From Microbacteriaceae bacterium (GTDB taxonomy: Bacteria; Actinomycetota; Actinomycetes; Actinomycetales; Microbacteriaceae), in contig SCRE01000023.1 in the NCBI GenBank assembly GCA_004297935.1, positions 124,001 through 188,000 of the forward strand: a stretch of DNA of 64,000 nucleotides, read 5' to 3'. Shown in pieces: positions 16,627-25,561 of the stretch. Under the pieces are notes generated by a model. The model was not told the DNA's origin, made no database searches, and worked only from the letters and a program-made list of their open reading frames with translations. The first letter of the stretch is position 1. Every line of letters starts with the position of its first letter. The translations under genes were made by a program, and so were the position numbers.

Positions 16627-16935
16627 ATGATTCGCCGACGGGTGCTCGTGCGCGGGCGGGTTCAAGGCGTCGGATTCCGCTATTCATGCGCCATCGAAGC
16701 TCGGGCACACGACGTCGGCGGCTGGGTGCGCAATCGGCCGGACGGCGCCGTCGAGGCGCTCTTCGAGGGCGCGGAAGCGGATGTCGGCGCCCTCGTCGAA
16801 TGGATGCGCACCGGGCCGCCCTGGGCGCACGTTCGCTCGGTCGAGGTGACCCAGGAGGGCGAGGTGACCGAGGAGGGCGAGGAGACGGACGAGCGCGAGG
16901 GTGAGTGCGCCGTCGAGTTCGAAATCCGCGGCTGA
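16627..16935 (+). CDS. acyP: Acylphosphatase with acidic repeat extension
   Basis: About 102 residues. VLVRGRVQGVGFRYSCAIEARAHDVGGWVRNRPDGAVEALFEG holds the catalytic Arg in VQGVGFR and the Asn in WVRNRPDG, so acyl-phosphate hydrolysis should be intact. Family members are usually about 90 residues. The extra length is a near-repeat of acidic residues just before the last strand (EVTQEGEVTEEGEETDEREGE), from a 15-bp DNA repeat near 16853-16900. Start is the ATG at 16627. A GTG at 16609 in frame is an alternative, because GGAGG lies only one base before the ATG. Confidence 0.9.
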   Translation: MIRRRVLVRGRVQGVGFRYSCAIEARAHDVGGWVRNRPDGAVEALFEGAEADVGALVEWMRTGPPWAHVRSVEVTQEGEVTEEGEETDEREGECAVEFEIRG

Positions 16936-16954
16936 GCAGGCTCCTCGGCTCTGC

Positions 16955-18271
16955 TCAGGAAGCGACAGCGGCGGTCGGCACGAAGAACTCCATGATCGCC
17001 GCCGTCAGGAACAGCGGATCGTCGACGTGACACAGCTCACGCGCGGAGTGCATCGACAGCACCGGAACACCGACGTCGACGGTTCGGATGCCGAGCCGAG
17101 CCGCCGTCAACGGGCCGATCGTCGTGCCGCACGGCACCGTGTTGTTCGACACGAACTCCTGATACGGCACGCCGGCTCGCTCACACAATCCCGCCCACAG
17201 GGCGGCGCCGTGCGCATCCGTCGCGTAGCGCTGGTTCGCGTTGATCTTCAGCAACGGCCCGCCACCGGCGATCGGCCGGTTCGCAGGGTCGTATCGCTCC
17301 GGATAGTTCGGGTGGATCGCGTGGCCGGCATCCGCTGAGACGCACCAGGATGCCGCGAACGCGCGGAGCCGATCGGCGGCACTCGCGCCCGCTGCCGCCG
17401 CGATGCGCGTCAGGACGTCTTCCAGCAGCGGACCGCTCGCGCCGGACCGCGATTCCGAGCCGAGCTCTTCGTGATCGAACGCCGCGAGCACATTGATCGA
17501 CGGGGCGGCACCGGCGGAGGATGCGGCATCCGGTGCGGCGACGGCTCCGGCGATCAGCGCCGAAATACCGGCGTACACCGACGACAGGTTGTCCAACCGG
17601 CCGGCCGCGAACAGCTCATCGCCGAGGCCGAAGCGGCGCGGCGGCTGGGTGTCGGCGGTCAGGATGTCGTAACCCGCGACATCCGCCGCATCGACGCCGG
17701 CGAGGCCGGCCAGGTGGGCGATCAGGTCCGCATGGTCGACATCACCGACACCGAACACCGGGGTGAGCTGCCGCTGCCGGTCGAGGCTGAGTGCGGTGTT
17801 GGCCTCCCGGTCCAGGTGCACGGCCAGCTGCGGGATGCGCAGGAACGGCCCCGTGCGAACGAGCCGCTCCGAGCCGTCCCGGGTCACGATGCGCCCGGCA
17901 AGCTCGAGCTCACGGTCGAGCCACGAGTTCAACAGCGGCCCACCGTACACCTCGACGCCTGCCTGCAGCCAGCCGTACCCGCCGACGGTCGGCTTGGGCT
18001 TGAGCTTGAAGCCGGGCGAATCCGTGTGCGCACCGAGGATGCGAAACGGCGTGAACGGGGTCGCCGCCTCCGGTTGCAGCCACGCGACGATCGCACCGTC
18101 TCGCAGCACGTAATACCCACCGGCCTCCAACTCCCAACGGTCCGACTCGTCCAAGGCGACGAACCCGGCAGCGGTGAGCCGTCGCCCGACTTCGGCCGCC
18201 GCGTGATAGGACGTCGGCGATGCGGTGATGAAGTCGCCGAGATCGTCGACGGATGCAGCGGTGCCGGTCAT
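16955..18271 (-). CDS. M18 family aminopeptidase (aspartyl aminopeptidase-like)
   Basis: 438 residues from the ATG at 18271. Dinuclear-zinc peptidase motifs are present in order: ILGAHTDSPGFKLKPKP (first His/Asp pair), ELFAAGRLDNLSSVYA, AAFDHEELGSESRSGASG (catalytic Glu and metal ligands), FVSNNTVPCGTTIGPLTAARLGIRTVDVGVPVLSMHSARELC with the last metal His. The family removes N-terminal acidic or other residues from peptides in the cytoplasm. The open frame continues upstream past 18271 only as a shadow of the divergent glutathione peroxidase. Confidence 0.93.
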   Translation of the reverse strand: MTGTAASVDDLGDFITASPTSYHAAAEVGRRLTAAGFVALDESDRWELEAGGYYVLRDGAIVAWLQPEAATPFTPFRILGAHTDSPGFKLKPKPTVGGYGWLQAGVEVYGGPLLNSWLDRELELAGRIVTRDGSERLVRTGPFLRIPQLAVHLDREANTALSLDRQRQLTPVFGVGDVDHADLIAHLAGLAGVDAADVAGYDILTADTQPPRRFGLGDELFAAGRLDNLSSVYAGISALIAGAVAAPDAASSAGAAPSINVLAAFDHEELGSESRSGASGPLLEDVLTRIAAAAGASAADRLRAFAASWCVSADAGHAIHPNYPERYDPANRPIAGGGPLLKINANQRYATDAHGAALWAGLCERAGVPYQEFVSNNTVPCGTTIGPLTAARLGIRTVDVGVPVLSMHSARELCHVDDPLFLTAAIMEFFVPTAAVAS

Positions 18272-18502
18272 GCTCCCATCAAACCACGACGCACTCGCCG
18301 CTGCGCTGGATACGTCTCGGTGAACATGGCCTTGGCACCTTGCGTGTTCGCGTTCCCAAGGCCCCGAGCCGATACGCCTTCGATCGTTGTTTCTCAGGGG
18401 GAGCCAGCGGATCGGGCAGATGCCTTGTCCTTGCCATCCAGCTCGCTGTGAGCACGTCAAGATTCCGTACTCTTCCCGGCGATTCCGCCGTACGCTCGGA
18501 TC

Positions 18503-19051
18503 ATGGCCCTCACAGATCCCGATCTGAACCCCGCCGCCTCGAACCACGCCGAGCCGGCACTCGCCGACATCCCGCTGAGGACCATCGATGGAGATTCCAC
18601 CACTCTGGCCGCCTGGCAGGGCGAGGTCCTGCTGATCGTCAACGTCGCGTCGCGCTGCGGCCTCGCACCCCAGTACGAACAGCTTGAAGAGCTGCAGAAG
18701 ACCTACGGCGATCGCGGCTTCACCGTGCTCGGGTTCCCGAGCAACCAGTTCTTGCAGGAGCTGAGCAGCAAGGAGGCGATCAAGGCATACTGCTCCACGA
18801 CGTGGGGCGTGACCTTCCCGATGTTCGAGACGATCCACGTCAACGGACGCCACCAGCATCCGCTCTACGCGCGGCTGACCAAGACCCCGGATGCCGCCGG
18901 CAAGACCGGCCGGATCACCTGGAACTTCGAGAAGTTCGTGGTCACGCCCGCAGGCGAGGTGCACCGGTTCAGTCCGCGCACCCGCCCTGATGCCCCCGAG
19001 ATCGTCAGCCTCATCGAATCGGCTCTCGACGCGGCCTCGCCGACCGCCTGA
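18503..19051 (+). CDS. Glutathione peroxidase family protein
   Basis: 182 residues with all family landmarks: VNVASRCGLAPQYEQL (catalytic Cys replacing selenocysteine), LGFPSNQFLQEL, and WNFEKFVVTPAGEVHRFSP with the conserved Trp-Asn. The N-terminal 20 residues are a short extension without a signal peptide. Actinobacteria of this group lack glutathione, so the real reductant is likely thioredoxin, as for most bacterial Cys-type members. It reduces hydroperoxides. Transcribed away from the M18 peptidase. Confidence 0.92.
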   Translation: MALTDPDLNPAASNHAEPALADIPLRTIDGDSTTLAAWQGEVLLIVNVASRCGLAPQYEQLEELQKTYGDRGFTVLGFPSNQFLQELSSKEAIKAYCSTTWGVTFPMFETIHVNGRHQHPLYARLTKTPDAAGKTGRITWNFEKFVVTPAGEVHRFSPRTRPDAPEIVSLIESALDAASPTA

Positions 19052-19167
19052 CAGCCGCCCACCGCGTCAGGCCGATCACGTGGAACCGATGACGTCGGGC
19101 TGGTGACATGGCGCCGAAAGCCGGCCGATATGCGTTCGACCCTGGATTGAGCGCATACGCTGAAGTC

Positions 19168-19452
19168 ATGCACCCCGAATTCACACACGAGCCGGATGCA
19201 CGCCGCTACGCGATGCGCATTGGCGCGCAGTTGGTGTGCATTCTCGACTACCGCGTCAACAACAACGTGATCTCGCTGACCCGCAGCTACACACAGCCGG
19301 CACAGCGTGGCAACGGCTACGCCGGGCAGCTGGTCGAGTATGCCGTGAACGACATCGAGGCGACGACCACCTATCGGATCGTGCCGATGTGCTGGTATGT
19401 CGCCGAATGGTTCGAAGCGCACCCGAGCCGCGCGGGAGTGCTCGAGCGCTGA
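19168..19452 (+). CDS. Small GNAT-like N-acetyltransferase (YjdJ/NATD1 type)
   Basis: 94 residues, starting MHPEFTHEPDARRYAMRIGAQLVCILDYR. The acetyl-CoA binding segment is SYTQPAQRGNGYAGQLVEYAVNDI (R/QxxGxG/A pattern), followed by IVPMCWYVAEWFEAHP, typical of the short Gcn5-related NATD1-like family. The ATG at 19168 matches family length; an upstream ATG at 19108 adds an unlikely 20 residues. Substrate unknown. Confidence 0.87.
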   Translation: MHPEFTHEPDARRYAMRIGAQLVCILDYRVNNNVISLTRSYTQPAQRGNGYAGQLVEYAVNDIEATTTYRIVPMCWYVAEWFEAHPSRAGVLER

Positions 19453-19492
19453 CCGGTCACGCAGGCTTGGCACGTGGTGGCTGCTCGGCCGG

Positions 19493-20368
19493 CTATTCGG
19501 CCGGTTGGAACCAGGGCGGATACACGGCCACCTTCGGCCGATGCGCTGCTGCCCCGAGCATCGCCTTGACCGATTGGCGCACCTTGTCATTGGCAACGCC
19601 GATGAGGCTGACCCGATCGAACGGCACAGCCCGATGCACGAGCAATTCTGCGCGCAACGTCGCATCCGACTCATCGTCGCTCAGCATCGTGCGCAGCATG
19701 CGTGTCGAGGTCTCTCGGGCCGCACCGAACCGCGTCAAGGCCGCGACAGCGTCCCCGTCCGTCGCCACGATGGTCGGCGTGTCAGGGTCGTCTGCTTCGT
19801 CGCCGGTGACCTGCTTGACCGTCGTCACGAGGATGACGAAGTCATATGCGGATGCGCCGCGCGCCGCGCGCGACAACCGTGGGTCCGCGTGCTGCGACCG
19901 GATGCTCTCCCACACGAACGCGTTCGGCGAGAGGAAGAACGGCACATAGTGTGCGACCGTGAGCTCGCTGCCTGCGACGACCGGGATCCGGCGGCGTGAC
20001 GCGCGGTTGTCCGCAGACGAGATGTCGACATCCGGACGCGTCGTCCAGTCGTCGGAAGCGTCGGCGAGCAGCCGCCCCGCTTCGAGGATCAGCGACAGGT
20101 TGCCGATGTGGGTGACGTGGTAGATGCGCTGCTCGCCGATGTCCCGCGAGCGGGCGGCCTGAGCGGCGCGCGAGCGGGCCGTCGGCGATCCCTCGGCCGG
20201 CGTGCCGGCAGCACGGCGGGTGACGGGCGTCCGCGGCGTCGCGGTCGGGCGGGTTGTGCGAGCGGGGCGGCTCGCGGGCGCCTTGGGCGGAGCAGCCGGG
20301 GCCGGTTTCGGGTAGCAGACGGCGCACTGCGTGCCCACCATCCCGTGGATGCACTCGTCGACGCTCAA
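19493..20368 (-). CDS. DarT-like (DUF4433) ADP-ribosyltransferase with N-terminal Cys/His knuckle
   Basis: Residues from IYHVTHIGNLSLILEAGRLLADAS to AVYPPWF match the DUF4433/DarT fold: YHxTHxxNL at the NAD site, ELTVAHYVPFFLSPNAFVWES, and a C-terminal AELLVHRAVPFDRV whose Glu matches the catalytic Glu of DarT. DarT modifies thymidine in single-stranded DNA. N-terminal to it is ECIHGMVGTQCAVCYPKP, a Cys-His-Cys-Cys knuckle, then a 70-residue Pro/Ala/Arg/Thr linker. I favour the TTG start at 20368, preceded by GAGGGG six bases upstream, giving about 291 residues; an ATG at 20461 would add an arginine-rich lead. No DarG macrodomain antitoxin is adjacent, unlike classical darTG pairs. Confidence 0.72.
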   Translation of the reverse strand: MSVDECIHGMVGTQCAVCYPKPAPAAPPKAPASRPARTTRPTATPRTPVTRRAAGTPAEGSPTARSRAAQAARSRDIGEQRIYHVTHIGNLSLILEAGRLLADASDDWTTRPDVDISSADNRASRRRIPVVAGSELTVAHYVPFFLSPNAFVWESIRSQHADPRLSRAARGASAYDFVILVTTVKQVTGDEADDPDTPTIVATDGDAVAALTRFGAARETSTRMLRTMLSDDESDATLRAELLVHRAVPFDRVSLIGVANDKVRQSVKAMLGAAAHRPKVAVYPPWFQPAE

Positions 20369-20603
20369 AACCAACCCCTCTTGCGGATGCCGCCGCCGAA
20401 CTCGCTGTGTCGTCGGGTGCGGCCGTCGCGTCCTTAACGTTACGTGTGTTTTGGGCGCCATGGTGACCGGATTGCGTCAGTCACGCGATGCGCTGCCCGC
20501 GGGCGCGCCCGCGGCGGGCGGGCGTCTGCGGCGGGCATGCCTGCGGTAAGGGCGTGCTCTGACACACGGGCGTGGCTGCGGCCGGGGCACGTAAGCTGGA
20601 AAC

Positions 20604-20924
20604 ATGACCGACCCCGTTGCATCCGATCCGTCTGCCGCCGTGCCCGCCGCACCATCCGCATCGAGCGAGACGTTCGACCGCATCACGATGTTCGGCGCAC
20701 CATGGTGCAGCGACTGCCGCCGTTCGAAGGGCCTGCTCGACGGGCTCAGCATCGACTACGACTACGTCGACCTCGAAACCGTGGAAGACGGTGCCGAGCG
20801 GGCGCGCGCCATCAGCGGCCGCACGAGCATCCCGGTCATCGTCTTCCCGGACAACACGCACTTCGTCGAGCCGACGGATGCACAACTGCGCGGCAAGCTC
20901 GAGGCGCTCAGTCGCGTCAAGTAG
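20604..20924 (+). CDS. Glutaredoxin-family protein (mycoredoxin-like)
   Basis: 106 residues. After a 30-residue Pro/Ala/Ser-rich start, FDRITMFGAPWCSDCRRSKGLLDGLSIDYDYVDLETVEDG carries a CSDC active site. SIPVIVFPDNTHFVEPTDAQLRGKLEAL supplies the cis-proline and GSH/MSH-site strand, where FPD-T-H-FVEP replaces the usual F-DG-xLxEP. In actinobacteria such proteins reduce mycothiol mixed disulfides or serve as general thiol-disulfide reductants. It stands alone between the DarT-like gene (divergent) and the pRiA4b ORF-3-like gene. Confidence 0.88.
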   Translation: MTDPVASDPSAAVPAAPSASSETFDRITMFGAPWCSDCRRSKGLLDGLSIDYDYVDLETVEDGAERARAISGRTSIPVIVFPDNTHFVEPTDAQLRGKLEALSRVK

Positions 20925-20979
20925 GCCTCATCCTGCCGGGGTGTGCAGAATGCTCGGTCACCTTTGGCAAGATGGACGC

Positions 20980-22509
20980 ATGCCTCCCGCAGCTCGCCCG
21001 ACACCCGACGCCCGCCCGGCGCAGCCGGCTCGACCACCCCGCCCGTTGCTGCGTTTGCGCGTGTCGCTCGCCGACGGCGACCCCGAGATCTGGCGCTTGC
21101 TCGAGGTCGACGCCGGCCTGACGCTCGCCGAACTGCACGACGTGCTGCAACTCGCGTTCGGTTGGCGGGATTCCCATCTGCACAACTTCTCCGACCACGA
21201 ACTGTACCTGCCGGAGAACAAGCTGCCACGCATCGGTCGCAAGCCGCGCGTCTGGGTCTCTGATAACCCGTTCGCCGAGTCAGAGGAAGGCGAACTGCCC
21301 GAACACGAGTGGATCCTCACGCAGGTCTTCGACGGATTCGACGGACCTCTGTACTACGAATACGACTTCGGCGACTCCTGGACACACGTGATCGAGCTCG
21401 TCGAGCGTATCGCCGACGATCCGGATGCGCCCAGAGCGCTGCTGTTGGGCGGCGAGCGGCGCGGTCCGCTCGATGACGCCGGAGGCATCCACGGCTATGA
21501 GGAAAAGGTGGACATCCTCGCCGACCCACAGCATCCCGAGCATGACTTCATCGTCGACTGGATCAACTGGGTCAGCGGCCCTTGGACCCCGTTCGACGCC
21601 GACCTGGTCGAAGTCGATCACATCAACCAGGAGTTTTCGCTGCGGTTCGACGGTGGGCTCGGCATGTCCGGACTGCCGACGGATGCCTTCCCCGGCGCGT
21701 CCGCATCGGCCGGCGATGGGCGCACCGCCGCGGAAGCCGCGCTCGCCGCCACCGCGCCGTTACCGGACAACGCTACGATCGTCGACCTGTTGGCACGGCT
21801 GCCTGTCCCGCTGCGCAGCGAATTGCGCGGGCTCCTGCGTCGTTCCGGCGCGCTTGCACCCGTGGACATCGACCCCGCAACGGCCGCTTCCATGGTCGAG
21901 CCCTTCGCGTGGTTGGTGCGCAAGGCCGGCGACGACGGCATCCGGTTGACGCAAGCGGGATGGCTGCCGCCTGCGGTCGTCTCTGATGCGATGCGTGAGC
22001 TCGACTGGGGTGACCGCTGGATCGGCAAGATGAATCGCGAAGATCAGACCATGCCGATCGCCCAGCTGCGCGCGGATGCCGTGCGATTCGGCTTGCTGCG
22101 CAAGCGCAACGGTGTGCTGCACGCGACCACCACCGCACGCAGGCTCGTCGACGATCCGGTCGCACTCCTCCGGGTGCTCGTCAGCGCCATCCTGCGCCGC
22201 GCCCGGTCCGACATCGAGCGCGACATCACCGCGCTCGTCGCCTTGGATTTGGCGACTGCGCGCACGACTCAGGTGCCATCTGGTTACGGTTACGAATCCA
22301 GCGGAATCCTGTACGGGCTCCACGCGCTCGGGTGGGGTGGAGCGGATGGCGGCCCACTGACCGACGACATGATCTCCCGGCCGGTCCATCAGATGATCCG
22401 CCAACTCGACCCACTCGACGTCTTCGAGCAGAGTCGATGGAAACATGGCGAGGCCACGGAACACGGTCGAGCGTTCGGCCGGGCGATGCTGCGCGCGCCG
22501 GCGAGATAG
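20980..22509 (+). CDS. Plasmid pRiA4b ORF-3-like protein
   Basis: 509 residues from the ATG at 20980. The N-terminal 200 residues carry the pRiA4b ORF-3 domain: LLRLRVSLADGDPEIWRLLEVDAGLTLAELHDVLQLAFGWRDSHLHNF, then YEYDFGDSWTHVIELVERI and a GGIHGYEEKVDILADPQHPEHDF segment near the end. This domain occurs in IS1096 passenger proteins and in many free-standing genes; its biochemical role is not established. The remaining 300 residues form a helical domain (LPVPLRSELRGLLRRSG, WLVRKAGDDGIRLTQAGWLPPAVV, RKRNGVLHATTTARRL), also seen as a C-terminal partner. An in-frame ATG at 20950 is an alternative start. Confidence 0.85.
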   Translation: MPPAARPTPDARPAQPARPPRPLLRLRVSLADGDPEIWRLLEVDAGLTLAELHDVLQLAFGWRDSHLHNFSDHELYLPENKLPRIGRKPRVWVSDNPFAESEEGELPEHEWILTQVFDGFDGPLYYEYDFGDSWTHVIELVERIADDPDAPRALLLGGERRGPLDDAGGIHGYEEKVDILADPQHPEHDFIVDWINWVSGPWTPFDADLVEVDHINQEFSLRFDGGLGMSGLPTDAFPGASASAGDGRTAAEAALAATAPLPDNATIVDLLARLPVPLRSELRGLLRRSGALAPVDIDPATAASMVEPFAWLVRKAGDDGIRLTQAGWLPPAVVSDAMRELDWGDRWIGKMNREDQTMPIAQLRADAVRFGLLRKRNGVLHATTTARRLVDDPVALLRVLVSAILRRARSDIERDITALVALDLATARTTQVPSGYGYESSGILYGLHALGWGGADGGPLTDDMISRPVHQMIRQLDPLDVFEQSRWKHGEATEHGRAFGRAMLRAPAR

Positions 22510-22698
22510 AAACCGATGGATCATGGATGGCGCGAGCCAGGACAGCGACGGGGACTCCGTCACCAGGCCGACCAGAGAGCCCAGGCGCAGCAGCCACTCT
22601 ATGAGGGTGCACCGGATGCAGGCACCGCGAACCGTCGATCCGTGGACAGATCGCTCGACTCGCCCGTGTGCACAGCCGACAGCGACTACCGTTAGCGT

Positions 22699-24618
22699 AT
22701 GACGCCGCCAGAATCCGACAGTGCATCCAGCGCTGCGACCAGCACTGCAACCGCAGCAGCCCCAGAAGCCCAACCCGACATCACGTTCTCCGACCTCGGC
22801 CTCGACGAGGCGGTGCTGAAGGCGGTGAAGGACATCGGCTACGAGACGCCGTCGGCGATCCAGGCCGCGACGATCCCGCCATTGATGGCCGGTCGCGACG
22901 TCATCGGCCTCGCCCAGACCGGCACGGGCAAGACGGCGGCGTTCGCGCTGCCGATCCTCTCCCGGCTCGATCCTGCGCAGAAGAGCGTCCAGGCGCTCGT
23001 GCTCTCCCCCACCCGCGAACTCGCTCTCCAGGTCTGTGAGGCTTTCGAGGCGTATGCGGCGCACCTGCACGGTGTACGCATGTTGCCGATCTACGGGGGT
23101 CAGGGATACGGCATCCAGTTGTCGGCCCTGCGGCGCGGCGTGCAGGTCGTGGTCGGCACCCCCGGCCGCATCATGGACCACCTCGACAAGGGCACCCTCG
23201 ACCTGGGCGAGCTGAAGTACCTCGTGCTCGACGAGGCCGACGAGATGCTGAAGATGGGCTTCGCGGAGGATGTCGAAACCATTCTCGCCGGAACCCCCAA
23301 CGACAAGCAGGTGGCCCTGTTCTCGGCGACCATGCCCGCGCAGATCCGCCGCATCTCGGCGAAATACCTGAACGACGCCGAAGAGATCACGATCAAACGC
23401 AAGACGACGACGTCGGCCAATACGACGCAGCGTTACCTGATCGTGTCGTATCCGCAGAAGGTCGACGCGCTCACGCGCATCCTCGAGGTGGAGAACTTCG
23501 AGGGCATGATCGTCTTCGTGCGCACCAAGAGCGAGACGGAGACACTCGCTGAGAAGCTGCGCGCCCGCGGTTATTCGGCGGCGGCGATCAGCGGCGATGT
23601 CGCCCAGGCGCAGCGCGAACGCACCGTCAACCAGCTCAAGAGCGGCAAGCTGGACATTCTCGTCGCAACGGATGTCGCCGCCCGCGGTCTCGATGTCGAC
23701 CGTATCAGCCACGTGGTCAATTTCGACATCCCGATCGACACCGAGTCGTATGTGCACCGCATCGGCCGTACCGGCCGGGCCGGACGCACCGGCGATGCGA
23801 TCAGCTTCGTCACCCCGCGCGAACGACGGATGCTCACCGCCATCGAGAAGGCGACCCGGCAGCCGCTCACGCAGATGCAGCTGCCCAGTGTCGAGAATGT
23901 GAACGCGACGCGGCTCAGCCGCTTCGATGACGCCATCACGGCTGCGCTGGAGCAGGAGGCCCGGATCGCGGCGTTCCGTGACATCGTCGGCCACTACGTC
24001 GAGCACCACGACGTGCCCGAGGGCGATGTCGCGGCCGCCCTGGCCGTCGTGGCTCAGGGGGACACTCCGCTGCTGCTCTCGGAGGAGGACGTGCGTCGCG
24101 AGCAGCGCGAACAGCGGGAGCAGCGCGAGCGCGACCGGGAGGCACGGGGTGACCGGCCGGCCCGTGCCGGGCGGGACAGCCGCGATGGGCGCGACAGCCG
24201 GGACAGCCGTGGGCGGGACAGCCGGGATCATCGCGACAGCCGTGGCGAGCGTGGCACGTGGGGCGAACGCGCTGCACGCAACGACCGCGGTGAACGCAGC
24301 GACCGGCGCGACCGCGGCGAGCGCGGTTCGGGGCCGGAACGGCGCATACGCCCGGCATCGGGACCGATGGCCATGTATCGCATCGCTGTCGGCAGGCGTC
24401 AGAAGGTGGAACCGCGTCAGATCGTCGGTGCGCTCGCCAACGAGGGCGGGCTGAGTAGACAGGATTTCGGGGCGATCGACATCCGCACGGATTTCTCACT
24501 GGTCGAGCTGCCCGCGCACCTGCCGGACGAGGTGCTGGGCCGACTCAGCGGCACGCGCATCGGCGGCAAGCTGATCGAGTTGCGCCCCGACCGCGGAGGC
24601 AGTGCGCGGCGGAGTTAG
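22699..24618 (+). CDS. deaD: DEAD-box RNA helicase with RGG/RDSR-rich linker and DbpA-type RNA-binding domain
   Basis: 639 residues. The Q motif FSDLGLDEAVLKAVKDIGYETPSAIQ begins at residue 30, AQTGTGKT is at 72-79, then DEADEML, SAT, a motif V of VATDVAARGLDVDRI and motif VI HRIGRTGRAGR. A linker of about 80 residues (about 455-545) is built of tandem arginine/aspartate/serine repeats (RDSRDGRDSRDSRGRDSRD) and probably binds RNA or drives condensation. The last 75 residues (MYRIAVGRRQKVEPRQIVGALANEGGLSRQDFGAIDIRTDFSLVELP) are the DbpA/CsdA RNA-binding domain. Role: cold-shock and ribosome-assembly helicase. An ATG follows the leader ctaccgttagcgt without a strong ribosome site. Confidence 0.94.
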   Translation: MTPPESDSASSAATSTATAAAPEAQPDITFSDLGLDEAVLKAVKDIGYETPSAIQAATIPPLMAGRDVIGLAQTGTGKTAAFALPILSRLDPAQKSVQALVLSPTRELALQVCEAFEAYAAHLHGVRMLPIYGGQGYGIQLSALRRGVQVVVGTPGRIMDHLDKGTLDLGELKYLVLDEADEMLKMGFAEDVETILAGTPNDKQVALFSATMPAQIRRISAKYLNDAEEITIKRKTTTSANTTQRYLIVSYPQKVDALTRILEVENFEGMIVFVRTKSETETLAEKLRARGYSAAAISGDVAQAQRERTVNQLKSGKLDILVATDVAARGLDVDRISHVVNFDIPIDTESYVHRIGRTGRAGRTGDAISFVTPRERRMLTAIEKATRQPLTQMQLPSVENVNATRLSRFDDAITAALEQEARIAAFRDIVGHYVEHHDVPEGDVAAALAVVAQGDTPLLLSEEDVRREQREQREQRERDREARGDRPARAGRDSRDGRDSRDSRGRDSRDHRDSRGERGTWGERAARNDRGERSDRRDRGERGSGPERRIRPASGPMAMYRIAVGRRQKVEPRQIVGALANEGGLSRQDFGAIDIRTDFSLVELPAHLPDEVLGRLSGTRIGGKLIELRPDRGGSARRS

Positions 24619-24642
24619 CACCGTCGGCGATAAGGAGGCACG

Positions 24643-25551
24643 ATGACCGCTCGAGAGCATGCCGTTCGCGCCCTGTGGACGCTGTTCGAGCCGATCCACG
24701 CGGTGAGCTATTTCGCACCTGGGGCCCGCCAGGCCTTCGCTGACATCGGTCTGACTCGCTACTGGGACGGCTACTTCGCGGGCCGCGCCGCACCACTCGG
24801 ACCGGTGCCTGCCGCACCGGTCGTGGCGATCTTCAACGGCTTCTCCCCGTTTCTGATCGGACGTGCGTTGCCGGCGGTCTGGGGCGTCGCATCCGTCGAC
24901 AAGGTGCTGCAGGCGCGCTCTCGCGGCGCGGCGGCGGCGCTTCGCTCGGTCGTGGCCGATGAGGCACTGATCGCCGAAGCCGCATCCGCCCTCACCCCGC
25001 TCGCGCACCGGATCGATATCGCGGGCCGGCCGCTGGCTGCCGCGAACCGCGCATTGCCCGAAGAGTCCGATCCTTATCGGCAGTTGTGGCGGGCGACGAC
25101 GATCCTGCGCGAGCATCGGGGCGACGGGCATGTCGCTGCTCTGCTGAGCGAAGGGATCGCCGGGCTCGCCGCCATCGTGCTGCGCAGCGCCATCGACGTC
25201 GAGACGACGACGATGAAACGCGCCCGTGGCTGGAGCGACGCGGAGTGGGATGCGCAGACCGAGGAACTCGTCGCCCGCGGGCTGCTGGCCGCAGATCACA
25301 CGATCACCGCGGCCGGGTCTGCGGCGGTGGACAGCGCGGAGCATCGCACGAACCGCCTTGCCGAGCGCCCGTGGCGTGAGTTGGACGACGACAAGCTCAC
25401 CCGCGTCGCGCGCCTGATCGCACCGATCGCGCACGCGTGCGGCACATTCTTTCCGTACCCGAATCCGATCGGGATGCCGCAGCCCTGGAGTCCGGCTGAC
25501 GACCCGAGCGCCGCCGCAATTTCCGAGGTGCCGGTCGAGTCGCCGGGTTAA
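24643..25551 (+). CDS. SCO6745 family protein
   Basis: 302 residues, matching an actinobacterial family named after Streptomyces SCO6745 (MTAREHAVRALWTLFEPIHAVSYFAPGARQAFADIGLTRYWDGYFAGRAAPLGPVPAAPVVAIFNGFSPFLIGRALPAVW). The C-terminal third has a winged-helix-like stretch (WSDAEWDAQTEELVARGLLAADHTITAAG), common to the family. Function is not known; no catalytic motif is seen. The start ATG is preceded by AAGGAGG at a good distance. The gene lies 24 bases after the DEAD-box helicase stop in the same direction and is probably cotranscribed. Confidence 0.85.
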   Translation: MTAREHAVRALWTLFEPIHAVSYFAPGARQAFADIGLTRYWDGYFAGRAAPLGPVPAAPVVAIFNGFSPFLIGRALPAVWGVASVDKVLQARSRGAAAALRSVVADEALIAEAASALTPLAHRIDIAGRPLAAANRALPEESDPYRQLWRATTILREHRGDGHVAALLSEGIAGLAAIVLRSAIDVETTTMKRARGWSDAEWDAQTEELVARGLLAADHTITAAGSAAVDSAEHRTNRLAERPWRELDDDKLTRVARLIAPIAHACGTFFPYPNPIGMPQPWSPADDPSAAAISEVPVESPG

Positions 25552-25561
25552 CTCGCGGGCG

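Noticed and set aside
21760-24231. 823-codon minus-strand frame
   Set aside because: It is the antisense shadow of the pRiA4b ORF-3-like and DEAD-box genes, arising from high GC; it has no family motifs.
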